Positions 38,001-46,042 are shown, counted from the first letter of the stretch. The stretch: DNA of 64,000 nt from Micromonospora coxensis (GCF_900090295.1 NZ_LT607753.1:5952001-6016000); one strand, 5' to 3'. A program made the numbers and translations. The notes: a model not told the origin generated them from the sequence alone.

Positions 38001-40600
38001 CGTTCGTCACCCTGGACGCCCTGCCGCTGACCCCCAACGGCAAACTCGACCGCCGGGCGCTGCCGGCCCCGGTGGTGACCCGGGAGGCGTCGGTCGCGCT
38101 GGTCGAGCCGCGCGACGACACCGAACGGCTGCTGGCCGGCATCTGGCGGGACGTGCTCGGCGTCGACACGCTCGGCATCGACGACGACTTCTTCGACCTC
38201 GGCGGGCACTCCATGCTGGCCACCCAGGTGGTGGCCCGGATCCGCAAGGCGGAGCACGGCGGGCGTGCGGTCGGCGTGATGGACCTGTTCCAGCAGCGGA
38301 CCATCCGCGACCTGGCCGCGTTCATGACCGGCGGCGACGGCGGTGACGAGCCGCGTCGGCTGCTCTACGAGCTGACCAAGCCGATCCCCGCCGCGCAGCG
38401 GGTGCTCAGCTACGTCTGCGTCCCGTACGGCGGCGGCAGCGCCATCGTCTACCAGCCGCTGGCCGACGCGCTGCCCGCCGGCCACGCCCTGTGGTCGCTG
38501 GCCATCCCCGGCCACGACGTCGGCCTGTCCGAGGACGCGCTGCCGTTCGAGGAGCTGACCCGCCGGGTCGCCGACGAGATCCTGGAGCGCGTCGAGGGCC
38601 CGATCGCGCTCTACGGCCACTGCGGCGTGGGCAGCGCCATCGTCGCCGAGGTGGCCCGCAAGGTGGAGGCCGCCGGCCGGGAGCTGGAGGCCCTCTACAT
38701 CGGCGCGATGTTCCCCTTCGCCCGTCCCAAGGGCGCCTTCGCCGCCCTGCGCACCCGGCTCGAACGGCTGCGCAGCAACCGGCACTACGCCAGCTGGCTC
38801 AAGTCGATGGGGGTGGACACCGACGAGCTGGATCCGGAGCAGGCCGACCGGATCATCAGCAACATGCGGGCCGACTCCCGCGCCTCCGAGGAGTACTTCA
38901 CCGGCCTGCTCGACCGGGGCGCGGCGAAGCTGCGCGCGCCGATCGTCTCGGTGGTCGGTTCGGAGGACCCGGTCACCGACTACCACACCGAGCGGTACGC
39001 CGAGTGGCAGTTCCTCAGCGACACCCTCGGCCTGGTGGTGCTCGACCAGGCCGGGCACTTCTTCCTCAAGTACCGCGCCGAGGAGCTGGCCGAGATCGTC
39101 ACCCGGGTGCACCCCGCGGTGGCCGCCGGGGACGTCTCGGCGCTCGGCCCGGCCGCCCGGGGCGAGGACGCCGGCTGGGTGGTCGCCGACCACCAGCGGG
39201 TCGGCGTCGACGACGGCCGGGCCAAGGACGTGGTGAAGCCGAGCATGGCCCGGTTCGTCGCGGTCACCGTCGGGCAGCTCGTCTCCACCACCGGTTCGGC
39301 GCTGACCGCGTTCGCCCTGCCGATCTGGTTGTTCACCCGGACCGGCTCGGTGGCCGACCTGGGCCTGCTCTGGGCGTTGGCGCTGATCTGCGGTGTGCTG
39401 ATGCTGCCGGTGGCCGGCGCGGTCACCGACCGGGTCAGCCGGCGGAAGATCATGATGATCGCCAGTTGCAGCGCCGGCTCGGTCCAGTTGGTGCTCGCCG
39501 GGCTGCTCTGGACCGACACCCTCGCCCTCTGGCACATCTACGCCCTCGTCGCGTTGAGCCAGGTGGCGGCGTCGTTCCAGCGGATCGCGTTCCAGTCGGC
39601 GGTGCCCCAGCTGGTGCCGAAGCGCTACCTCGGCCACGCGATGGGCATCACCCAGCTCTCCACCGGCGTGGCGATGCTGCTCATGCCGGTCTTCGCCGCC
39701 GGCCTGCTCGCCGCGATCGAGCTGAAGGGCATCCTGCTGATCGACGTGGCCAGCTACCTGGTCGCGGTGCTGACCCTGGCCGTGGTCCGGTTCCCGGACC
39801 TGCTCGGCTGGCGGCCCCGGGAGCGGCTGCTGGTGGCCATCGCCAACGGCCTGCGCTACTCGTGGCAGCACCGGGGCTTCCGGTTGATGCTCGCCTACTT
39901 CGCCATCGGCAACATCTTCCTCGCCCCGGCGCTGGTGCTCACCACGCCGCTGGTGCTCTCCTTCGGCACCGCGACGCAGGTGGCCCAGGTCGCGCTGGCC
40001 GAGGCGGTCGGCGCGGTGGCCGGTGGCGTGCTGATGGCGATCTGGGGCGGACCCCGGCACCGGCGGATGATCGGCGTGCTGATCGGCAACCTCGGCACCG
40101 CGATCGGCTGCGTCCTGATCGGCCTGGACGCCTCGCTGGTCATGGTCTGCGTCGGCTTCTTCTGGCTGGCCATGGCGATGACCACCGCGCAGTCGATCTA
40201 CGCGACGATCGTGCAGGTCAAGGTGCCGCAGCGGTTCCACGGCCGGGTGTTCAGCCTGAACCAGACCATCACCTGGTCCACCCTGCCGATCGGGTTCGCG
40301 GTCCTGGCCCCGGTGGCGACCGGGCTGTTCGAACCGATGCTCGCCCCGGACGGGGCGCTCGCCGGGTCGGTGGGCGCGGTGATCGGCACCGGCACCGGCC
40401 GTGGCATCGGCTTCGCGTACGTCTGCTTCGGGCTGGTCCTCGTCCTGATCACCCTCGGCGGCTTCGCGATCCGGATGCTGCGCCGCTTCGACATCGAGGT
40501 GCCGGACTCGCTGCCCGACGACCTGATTGGCGCGCAGGAGCGGGAACGCCGGCTCGCCGCCCGGGCCGCCGAGCGGGATCGGGAGGCGGTGCCCGCCTGA
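35066..40600 (+). CDS. NRPS C-A-T-TE fused to an MFS exporter, predicted Ser-specific
   Basis: An 1844-residue protein. C ~30-470: KHHIVGDGWS with His169. A ~490-1000: YTSGSTGRPKG, FDVSVWEFF, NLYGPTEAAID and NGKLDRR. Specificity positions D-V-W-H-I-S-L-I-D-K match Ser codes. T: Ser1049 in FFDLGGHSMLA. TE ~1110-1345: the nucleophile elbow reads GHCGVG, so Cys1186 replaces the usual Ser; His1331 lies in GHFFLKYR. From ~1392 a complete EntS-like MFS domain follows (MARFVAVTVGQLVSTTG onward, about 10-12 hydrophobic segments, loop AGAVTDRVSRRK) and runs almost to the end. NRPS-MFS fusions exist in actinomycete annotations but are little studied. It would tie product release and export together at the membrane. 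ATGA overlap with the upstream gene. Confidence 0.9.
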   Translation: MTDLKDPTREAARAALIAQRLRRRQAAPTARITPRPEGAPVPLSYAQERVWFMDQIAPGEAAYHIAVPLRVRGPLDVTALRAALAALTARHESLRTRFPADADGRPTAVIEESVTVPLTIVDAPDEAAAQALVEAAAAEPFDLVTGPLLRALLIRLADDDHVLFLGKHHIVGDGWSVDVLLRDLITCYRGGEPPALPVQYGDFAHWEARELDGPAAREHLDWWKRRLAGITPLELPLDRPRPATQTYRGDFVEFQVDRAVTDGLAALTRECGGTLFMTLLAAYQVLLSRHARQDDFAVGASVAGRSAPELENVVGMFVNMLPLRAELAGDPTFTELLQRTRRAVLDGFEHAEVPFAKVVHELGLPRDVSRSPVFQAMFVLQNYEMGRFTEASGNTEVTFRWTPMELRATRFDFELHAVEVADGIWGKLVFNTDLFDRETVERAARRWVTLLRSIVAAPDTPVSALDLLATDERELLAGWNDTAAEFPAAQTLHGPIAQRAAATPDAVAVTIDGRSATYAELNAAANRVAHRLRAAGVGPETLVGVCAERSVELVAGLLGVLKAGGAYLPLDPEYPADRLAFMVDDAAAPVVLVQRHLRDVLPDTGATVLALDDEAVWADQPTDDPVPLAGPQHLAYVIYTSGSTGRPKGVPNTHRGIVNRLDWMQKTYRLGADDAVLQKTPASFDVSVWEFFWPLREGARLVLARPGGHKDAGYLRDLLVAERITTAHFVPSMLTVFLAEDGVEAATALRRVICSGEELPLVSAVDFTARLPWCELHNLYGPTEAAIDVSAWHCDPALLPGLTGVPIGGPIANLRLHVLDERGEPCPIGVAGELHIGGVGLARGYHRRPALTAERFVPDPFSGEPGARLYRTGDLARWVIAPSAPGEAAGSAADGRPAGVIEFLGRIDHQVKLRGLRIELGEIESALREQPEVTEAAVIVREDSPGDKRLTAYLVGAAEHTALRAALKETLPEYMVPAAFVTLDALPLTPNGKLDRRALPAPVVTREASVALVEPRDDTERLLAGIWRDVLGVDTLGIDDDFFDLGGHSMLATQVVARIRKAEHGGRAVGVMDLFQQRTIRDLAAFMTGGDGGDEPRRLLYELTKPIPAAQRVLSYVCVPYGGGSAIVYQPLADALPAGHALWSLAIPGHDVGLSEDALPFEELTRRVADEILERVEGPIALYGHCGVGSAIVAEVARKVEAAGRELEALYIGAMFPFARPKGAFAALRTRLERLRSNRHYASWLKSMGVDTDELDPEQADRIISNMRADSRASEEYFTGLLDRGAAKLRAPIVSVVGSEDPVTDYHTERYAEWQFLSDTLGLVVLDQAGHFFLKYRAEELAEIVTRVHPAVAAGDVSALGPAARGEDAGWVVADHQRVGVDDGRAKDVVKPSMARFVAVTVGQLVSTTGSALTAFALPIWLFTRTGSVADLGLLWALALICGVLMLPVAGAVTDRVSRRKIMMIASCSAGSVQLVLAGLLWTDTLALWHIYALVALSQVAASFQRIAFQSAVPQLVPKRYLGHAMGITQLSTGVAMLLMPVFAAGLLAAIELKGILLIDVASYLVAVLTLAVVRFPDLLGWRPRERLLVAIANGLRYSWQHRGFRLMLAYFAIGNIFLAPALVLTTPLVLSFGTATQVAQVALAEAVGAVAGGVLMAIWGGPRHRRMIGVLIGNLGTAIGCVLIGLDASLVMVCVGFFWLAMAMTTAQSIYATIVQVKVPQRFHGRVFSLNQTITWSTLPIGFAVLAPVATGLFEPMLAPDGALAGSVGAVIGTGTGRGIGFAYVCFGLVLVLITLGGFAIRMLRRFDIEVPDSLPDDLIGAQERERRLAARAAERDREAVPA

Positions 40601-40607
40601 GCCGGCC

Positions 40608-40648
40608 GGCAGGTGGGGATCCGCCCGGGACCCGGATCCCCACCTGCC
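40608..40648. terminator. Strong bidirectional stem-loop ending the biosynthetic operon
   Basis: A perfect 15-bp stem, GGCAGGTGGGGATCC (40608-40622) with GGATCCCCACCTGCC (40634-40648), and an 11-nt loop. It sits between the stop of the NRPS-MFS gene (40600) and the stop of the convergent serpin-like gene (40653), so it can end transcription from both sides. Confidence 0.85.
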
Positions 40649-40652
40649 GCCG

Positions 40653-41897
40653 TCACCACGGCGCGGGCGGGTCGGTCAGGTCGTCCGCCGCCGGCTCCTC
40701 CGGCTCCGCCACCCAGGCGGAGAAGACCGGCACGCCGTGCCAGGGCCCCGTCCCGCCCCGCCGGTCGGTGGCCACCGCCACCACCGCGTACGGGTGGCCG
40801 AAGCGCAGCTCGGCGGTGCGGCGTACGCCGTCGGGGGGCAGGCTCTCCAGCACGGCCATCCCGGTGACCGCGGCGGCCTCGAAGCCGTACCGGCCGTAGC
40901 GGGCCATCGCCGCCTGCCGCGCCTCGACGTTCGGATCGGCCGCACCGAGCAGCCCGCCCAGCGCCCGCGCCGCCGTACCGAAGCCCAGCGTCGGGTCGGT
41001 CAGTTCGTGCTCGTCGCGCGCGGACCAGCAGGGCAGTACCGCCTCGTACCGCTCCTCGCGGCCGTCTCGGGCCCACACGGGCACCTGCTCCTCCCGCAGC
41101 GACCAGGCCGGTCCGGCGCCGAGCGGCAGGTCGAACAGGGACCGGCAGTCCGCCGGCGGGCCGTCCCCGTCGAGCGCCGCGCCGCTCAGCTCGTGGGCGG
41201 CGGCCAGCACGTCGCCGGGAGCCACCGTCGGGTCGGCGGCCACCGACAGCACCACCAGCCCGCCCCCGTCGCGCTCCACCGCCGACGCGGCGTGCACGGC
41301 GACGTCGCCCGCCGTCGCCGTCGCCGCGATCCACGCCCGGTGACCGTGCTCCGGGGCGCGCAGCACCCGGTCGAGCCGGCCCGCCCACGGCCCGGCCCCG
41401 CCCAGCGCCGCGCCCGGGGCGAGGTCGAACGGGTCCGCCCACGAGATCCGGGTGGCCAGGGCGCTGGCCAGCATCACCAGCACCCGGGGCGAGGCGGCCA
41501 GCGGGAAGCGGTCGATCAGGCCGAGGGTGTGCTCGCGGGCCCAGGCGTCCAGGCCCGCCTGGTCGGGCAGCGGGCCGGTCGCGGTCGTCCGGGGCAGGCC
41601 GCTCCGCCACCCGTCCAGCCCGGCCGGGTCGGAACCCGGCCGGTGCCAGAGCGCGGTCGCCGAGCCGACCAGCGGGTGCGGCGCGTCCAGCAGCGTGGTG
41701 GCCAGCCCGGCGGCGGTCGTCGCGTCCACGCCGAGGACGTCGTCCAGTTCGTCGCGGAGTCCACCGGTGGCGGCCGGCGCGGCCAGGGCGAGCAGCAGCC
41801 AGGCGCCGAGCGGGGAGGCCACGTGGTGCCGGCCGCCGATCACGGCGTGCAGCCGGGCGGCGTACCGGGCCAGCGGGGCGTGCAGGGTCGTCGTCAT
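40653..41897 (-). CDS. Serpin-like protein
   Basis: A 414-residue protein without a signal peptide. Segments resemble serpin landmarks: ASPLGAWLLLALAAPAATG near residue 27 (serpin SPLSIxxAL), LASALATRISWADPFDLAP near 165 (serpin LVNAxYFKGxWxxPF), and a C-terminal HPYAVVAVA...VPVFSAWVAEP (serpin PFLFxI...FxGRVxxP). The reactive-centre loop is not clearly recognisable, so inhibitory activity is uncertain. It lies 40 bp downstream of the NUDIX gene on the same strand and is convergent with the biosynthetic operon. The remaining possibility is a structurally related protein of unknown role. Confidence 0.6.
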   Translation of the reverse strand: MTTTLHAPLARYAARLHAVIGGRHHVASPLGAWLLLALAAPAATGGLRDELDDVLGVDATTAAGLATTLLDAPHPLVGSATALWHRPGSDPAGLDGWRSGLPRTTATGPLPDQAGLDAWAREHTLGLIDRFPLAASPRVLVMLASALATRISWADPFDLAPGAALGGAGPWAGRLDRVLRAPEHGHRAWIAATATAGDVAVHAASAVERDGGGLVVLSVAADPTVAPGDVLAAAHELSGAALDGDGPPADCRSLFDLPLGAGPAWSLREEQVPVWARDGREERYEAVLPCWSARDEHELTDPTLGFGTAARALGGLLGAADPNVEARQAAMARYGRYGFEAAAVTGMAVLESLPPDGVRRTAELRFGHPYAVVAVATDRRGGTGPWHGVPVFSAWVAEPEEPAADDLTDPPAPW

Positions 41898-41937
41898 GCC
41901 ACCACTGTGCCCACCGGTGGCCCGGTCGGCATCCCGG

Positions 41938-42453
41938 TCAGGACCAGAGTTCGAACGGCTCGTCGATCCGGTCGCCGGCCAGGAACGGGGTCAGCAGCTC
42001 GGGCAGCCGACCCGGGTAGAACCGGTCCGGGGCGGCCACCACCTCCGCGACGGGCCACCAGCGGAACCCGAAGTAGTCCTCCACCTCGTAGTCCAGCCGG
42101 TCGGCGCCGTCGACGTCCGGGGCGACGGCGTCGAGCCGTACCGTCATCACCACCTCGTCCTGCAGGTGTCGCCGCTGCCGGTGCACGAAGCTGGCCCGGC
42201 GTCGCCACGACGGCGGCCCGAGCCGGTCGGCGGTGACCACGAACCCGGTCTCCTCGCGCAGCTCGCGCAGGGCCGTCTCGGTGTACGTCTCGCCCGGGTC
42301 GACCCCGCCGCCCGGCAGCTCCCACCAGGTGCCCAGCCGGGGGTGCTCGGGGTCGCGGGTGTGGAACAGCAGGATCTGCCCCCGCGCGTCGCGCACCACC
42401 AGGCGCACGGCGGTGCGTTCCACCACGGGCAGGTCGCCCGGCAGCTCGATCAT
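41938..42453 (-). CDS. NUDIX hydrolase
   Basis: A 171-residue protein with a complete Nudix box, GGGVDPGETYTETALRELREETG-like, at residues ~48-70 (GX5EX7REUXEEXGU). The flanking fold is typical of MutT-type enzymes that hydrolyse nucleoside diphosphates linked to another moiety. The C-terminal half has FGFRWWPVAEVVAAPDRFYP. The substrate is not predictable. It probably forms a two-gene unit with the serpin-like gene and is divergent from the methyltransferase at 42486, with only 32 bp between start codons. Confidence 0.9.
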   Translation of the reverse strand: MIELPGDLPVVERTAVRLVVRDARGQILLFHTRDPEHPRLGTWWELPGGGVDPGETYTETALRELREETGFVVTADRLGPPSWRRRASFVHRQRRHLQDEVVMTVRLDAVAPDVDGADRLDYEVEDYFGFRWWPVAEVVAAPDRFYPGRLPELLTPFLAGDRIDEPFELWS

Positions 42454-42485
42454 CGGTCCCCCTGGCCCGCCCGACCCCTGGCAGG

Positions 42486-43232
42486 ATGGCGGTCGTGACG
42501 GATGTCTTCGGTGAGGTCGCGGCCAGTTACGACGAGGCGCGGCCGGGTTACCCGGCGGCGGTCGCCGACACCATCCTCGCCTATCACGGCCGGACGCCGT
42601 CGCGGCTGGTCGAGGTGGGGGCGGGCACCGGGCTCGCCACCGCGACCCTGCTCGCGGTGGGCGCGCCGATGACCTGTGTGGAGCCCGACGCGCGGATGGC
42701 CGAGGTGCTGTCGGCCCGCTTCCCGGCCGTGGAGGTGGTCCCCGTCCGGTTCGAGGCGTGGACTCCGCCGCCCGGCGGGGTGCCGGTGCTGGCCTGTGCG
42801 ATGGCCTGGCACTGGCTCGACCCGGCGACCCGGTGCGTCCGGGCGTACGACGCGCTCGCGCCGGGTGGCGCCCTGGCCGTGTTCGCCCACCGCTACGACT
42901 ACGTCGACCCGGCCCAGGGCGCGGCGATCCGGGCGGCGTTCGAGTCGGTCGACCCGGTCCGGCAGGCCGACCCGGCGGACGGCTGGTTCGGCACGGAGAT
43001 CACCGAGAGCGGGCTCTTCACCGATGTGCGCACCGAGTCGTTCCGCCGGGACGAGCCGCTGTCCACGGCCGCCTACCGACGACTGGTCAGCACCTTCTCC
43101 CCGCAGCTGCGCCGTCCGCCGGCCCTGCGGGAGCGGGTGCTGACGGCGGTCGGCGCGGCGGTCGACGGGTTCGGCGGCACGGTGACCCTGGACCTGCGCA
43201 CCACGCTGGTGCTGGCCCGCCGTCCCGGCTGA
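42486..43232 (+). CDS. Class I SAM-dependent methyltransferase
   Basis: A 248-residue methyltransferase. Motif I is LVEVGAGTGLATATLL at residues ~40-55; the acidic motif CVEPDARM follows, and MAWHWLDPATR is typical of the UbiE/Trans-aconitate-like group. FGEVAASYDEARPGYP at the N-terminus is common in this family. The substrate is unknown. ATG 42486 is used, with an in-frame GTG three codons later as alternative. There is no sign of co-transcription with the biosynthetic cluster. Confidence 0.85.
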   Translation: MAVVTDVFGEVAASYDEARPGYPAAVADTILAYHGRTPSRLVEVGAGTGLATATLLAVGAPMTCVEPDARMAEVLSARFPAVEVVPVRFEAWTPPPGGVPVLACAMAWHWLDPATRCVRAYDALAPGGALAVFAHRYDYVDPAQGAAIRAAFESVDPVRQADPADGWFGTEITESGLFTDVRTESFRRDEPLSTAAYRRLVSTFSPQLRRPPALRERVLTAVGAAVDGFGGTVTLDLRTTLVLARRPG

Positions 43233-43282
43233 CGGGCGCGGCCGGGAGGCGCGGCGGCCCGGGGACGGCTAGGCTGCCCGCC

Positions 43283-43777
43283 GTGGCAGGTCTGTTGAGG
43301 AACGTCGCGGCCCGGCTCAACCGGGTGACCGGGAGGGCGCCGGCGCCGGCCGGCTCGCCGGGGGTGATCCCCGCCCAGGTGGCCCGCCGGCGCCAGGTCG
43401 GCGCGTTGCAGCGCCGGGAGCTGACGTACGCCCCGGAGCTGGACGGCCAGGCCGACCCGGGCGAGATCGTGTGGACCTGGGTGCCGTACGAGGACGACCC
43501 CCGGCAGGGCAAGGACCGCCCGGTGCTGGTGGTGGGCCGGCACAGCCGGACGCTGTTCGGCCTGATGCTCTCCAGCCAGGGCGAGCGCGACGGGCAACGG
43601 CACTGGCTGGCGCTCGGCCCGGGGGAGTGGGACCGGGACAACCGCCCGAGCTGGGTGCGGCTGGACCGGGTGCTCACCATGCGCGAGGACAGCATCCGCC
43701 GGGAGGGCGCGGTGCTGGACCGGGACCGCTTCGACCGGATCGGCCGGGCGCTGCGCGCCGGCTACGGCTGGCGCTGA
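43283..43777 (+). CDS. PemK/MazF-like protein
   Basis: A 164-residue protein. Residues ~45-160 resemble the PemK/MazF fold seen in actinobacterial stand-alone members: ADPGEIVWTWVPYEDDPRQG, GKDRPVLVVGR, then WLALGPGEWDRDNRPSWVRLDRVLTM. MazF-type toxins cleave RNA, but no antitoxin gene adjoins it, so it may be a domesticated relative. The start is GTG 43283, where the frame becomes colinear with the family; a far-upstream start in the same frame lies within the methyltransferase and is rejected. Confidence 0.6.
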   Translation: MAGLLRNVAARLNRVTGRAPAPAGSPGVIPAQVARRRQVGALQRRELTYAPELDGQADPGEIVWTWVPYEDDPRQGKDRPVLVVGRHSRTLFGLMLSSQGERDGQRHWLALGPGEWDRDNRPSWVRLDRVLTMREDSIRREGAVLDRDRFDRIGRALRAGYGWR

Positions 43778-43860
43778 CCGGCGCGTGCCGCGCCCGTGCT
43801 CGGGTGGGCGCAGGGCCGGACGAGGTCGTCCGGGTGACGACGGTGTCCGGCGGCGCTGGG

Positions 43861-44511
43861 TCAGCACTCCGCGAGGCGGGGGGTGTCGACGAGTTGCCGG
43901 GGCGCCCGGCGGCCGGTGACGCCCTTGGCCCGGTACATCGCGGCGTCGGCGGCGCAGAGCGCCTCGGTGAGCTGGGTGGGGCCGGTGACCGGGGCCAGGC
44001 CGACCGAGGCGGTGACCCGGACGGTGCGCCCGGCCAGCGGGATCGGGGCGGCCATCGCCTCGCAGAGCCGCCGGGTGGCGTGGTCGATCCAGCGGCGGTC
44101 GACCGAGGGGGTGCTGAGCAGCCCGGCGAACTCGTCGCCGCCGAGGCGGGCGACGAGGTTGTCCCCGGCGAACGCGGTCAGCCGCTGCGCGACGCTGATC
44201 AGCACCTGGTCGCCGGCGGCGTGGCCGTAGCGGTCGTTGACCTGCTTGAAGTCGTTGAGGTCGAGCACCACGGCGATCAGCGGCTGCCCACCGGCGTCGG
44301 TGAGCAGGGCCGCGGCGATGCGGTAGAAGGCCCGGCGGTTGGGCAGCCCGGTCAGCGGGTCGTGGCTGGCGGCGTGCCGTTCCGCGGCGAGTTCGGCCTG
44401 CAGGTACGCGATCTCGGCCTCCGCCCGTAGCGCTCGGCGGCGCAGCTGCCACACCGAGACCAGCGCGCCTGCCGCGGAGATGCCGGACGCGAAACTCAAC
44501 GGATCCGGCAC
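43861..44511 (-). CDS. GGDEF diguanylate cyclase
   Basis: A 216-residue protein. A short N-terminal hydrophobic segment (ISAAGALVSVWQL) and a coiled stretch precede a GGDEF domain beginning at DPLTGLPNRRAFYR. The active-site motif is RLGGDEFAGLL, intact for cyclic-di-GMP synthesis. Supporting segments are DLNDFKQVNDRYGHAAGD and TASVGLAPV. The inhibitory RxxD site upstream of GGDEF is not evident. No EAL domain is attached. Likely a small membrane-associated cyclase. Confidence 0.9.
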   Translation of the reverse strand: MPDPLSFASGISAAGALVSVWQLRRRALRAEAEIAYLQAELAAERHAASHDPLTGLPNRRAFYRIAAALLTDAGGQPLIAVVLDLNDFKQVNDRYGHAAGDQVLISVAQRLTAFAGDNLVARLGGDEFAGLLSTPSVDRRWIDHATRRLCEAMAAPIPLAGRTVRVTASVGLAPVTGPTQLTEALCAADAAMYRAKGVTGRRAPRQLVDTPRLAEC

Positions 44512-44613
44512 GAGACCTCCCTCGCGACGTCGTGGACGGCCGGGCGGCGTCGGCCGGCGGGCCGTGCCGGGCCGTCGTTTTCCCAGGTGGCTGCCCGGGT
44601 GGGGTAACCGAAA

Positions 44614-44636
44614 GTGAACGGATGGGTACCGTTCAC
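44614..44636. promoter_or_regulatory. 8-bp inverted repeat upstream of the DUF397 gene
   Basis: GTGAACGG (44614-44621) and CCGTTCAC (44629-44636) form a perfect inverted repeat with a 7-nt spacer in a 270-bp gap between the divergent GGDEF and DUF397 genes. It is a plausible operator; the regulator is unknown, though the adjacent XRE protein is a candidate. Confidence 0.45.
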
Positions 44637-44780
44637 GTGCGTTATCATGCTCGCTGTCCGATGCAGATGCAATAGCAGATGCACGTGCAGCACGGCCCGG
44701 CCCGGCGTCGCGACCGCACTGGCCGCGTCAGGCGTCCACTCGCGACACCGGCGGGCTCTCCACGCACAGAAAGACCCCTC

Positions 44781-45020
44781 ATGCAGCAGCCCGAGAATGG
44801 CGTACCGGTCACCCAGCTACCGCCGTTGCGGTGGCGCAAGAGCCGGCGGAGCAACCCCAGCGGCAACTGCGTCGAGCTGGCCGCGCTCCCCGGTGGGGCG
44901 GGCATCGCGGTGCGCAACTCGCGTCACCCGGAAGGGCCGGCGCTGATCTACACCGTGGCCGAGATCGCGGCCTTCGTCCGCGGCGCCCGGGACGGGGACT
45001 TCGACGACCTGATCCACTGA
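44781..45020 (+). CDS. DUF397 protein
   Basis: A 79-residue protein with the DUF397 pattern: LRWRKSRRSNPSGNCVELA, then IAVRNSRHPEGPALIYT and a final aromatic helix. DUF397 proteins accompany XRE-DUF5753 regulators in actinomycetes (as in BldB/WhiJ-like systems) and are thought to modulate them. ATG 44781 gives the standard family length; the longer in-frame start has no support. The XRE gene follows 134 bp downstream on the same strand. Confidence 0.85.
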   Translation: MQQPENGVPVTQLPPLRWRKSRRSNPSGNCVELAALPGGAGIAVRNSRHPEGPALIYTVAEIAAFVRGARDGDFDDLIH

Positions 45021-45154
45021 CCGGCCGGCTCCCGCCGTCGGGACGGAATCAGCCGTGTGGACCAGTACACCTCACCGTGGGTCCATGGCATGCTTACACG
45101 TCGGTCGGGTCGGGCTGTCCGGTCGACGTAGGGCGCGCACGCGGAGGGCGGCAC

Positions 45155-46042
45155 GTGACGATGGCTACCGCGGAGGGGGGTCCGGCGACCGGACCCACCG
45201 TGCTGCGCATGCTGCTCGGCGCCCAGCTCCGCCGGCTGCGCGAGGCCAGCGGCGTGACCCGGGAGGGCGCCGGCTGGGAGATCCGCGCCTCCGAATCCAA
45301 GATCAGCCGGATGGAGCTGGGCCGGGTCGGCTTCAAGGAGCGCGACGTCGCCGACCTGCTCACCCTCTACGGCGTCGACGCCCCCGAGGAGCGGGCGGCG
45401 CTGCTCAAGCTCGCCCGGGACGCGAACAGCCCCGGCTGGTGGCACCGCTACGGCGACGTGCTGCCCAGCTGGTTCCAGTCGTACCTCGGGCTGGAGGCCG
45501 CGGCGTCGCTGATCCGCACCTACGAGGTGCAGTTCGTCCCCGGGCTGCTGCAGACCGCCGGGTACGCGCGGGCCGTGGTCCTGCTCGGCCACCGGCACGC
45601 CACCGCCGAGGAGGTCGAGCGCCGGGTGGAGCTGCGGCTGCGCCGCCAGCAGCTGCTGCGCCGCGAGCGCCCGCCGCAGTTGTGGGCGGTGGTCGACGAG
45701 GCCGCCCTGCGCCGGCCGATCGGCGGGCCGCAGGTGATGCGCGAGCAGCTCGACGCCCTGGCGGCGGCGACCCGCTCGCCGCACGTCCGGCTCCAGATCA
45801 TCCCGTTCGCCGCCGGCGGGCACGCCGCCGCCGGCGGCGCCTTCACCATCCTGCGCTTCGGTGACGACGACCTGCCCGACATCGTCTACATCGAGCAGCT
45901 CACCAGCGCCATCTACCTCGACAAGCGCGAGGACCTCGACTACTACGCGGTGGCGATGGAGCGGCTCTGCGTGGAGGCCGCGCCGCCGGAGCGCACGCCG
46001 GAGATCCTGGCCCGCATCCGCGACGAGCTGTACCCGGCCTGA
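45155..46042 (+). CDS. XRE-family regulator with DUF5753 domain
   Basis: A 295-residue regulator. The HTH_31-type N-terminus spans residues ~15-75 (LGAQLRRLREASGVTREGAG, SESKISRMELGRVGFK). The DUF5753 effector part begins near 105 (YEVQFVPGLLQTAGYARAV) and includes LWAVVDEAALRRPIGG and RLQIIPFAAGGHAA. GTG 45155, six nt after GGAGGG, is preferred; ATG 45161 is the alternative. WhiJ-like regulators of this type control development or secondary metabolism together with DUF397 partners. The targets are unknown. Confidence 0.9.
   Translation: MTMATAEGGPATGPTVLRMLLGAQLRRLREASGVTREGAGWEIRASESKISRMELGRVGFKERDVADLLTLYGVDAPEERAALLKLARDANSPGWWHRYGDVLPSWFQSYLGLEAAASLIRTYEVQFVPGLLQTAGYARAVVLLGHRHATAEEVERRVELRLRRQQLLRRERPPQLWAVVDEAALRRPIGGPQVMREQLDALAAATRSPHVRLQIIPFAAGGHAAAGGAFTILRFGDDDLPDIVYIEQLTSAIYLDKREDLDYYAVAMERLCVEAAPPERTPEILARIRDELYPA

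Noticed and set aside
34820..40240. A huge open frame on the minus strand opposite the last NRPS (about 1800 codons)
   Set aside because: GC-rich actinomycete genes leave long antisense frames open. The sequence has no recognisable domains and the plus strand carries complete NRPS, TE and MFS domains.
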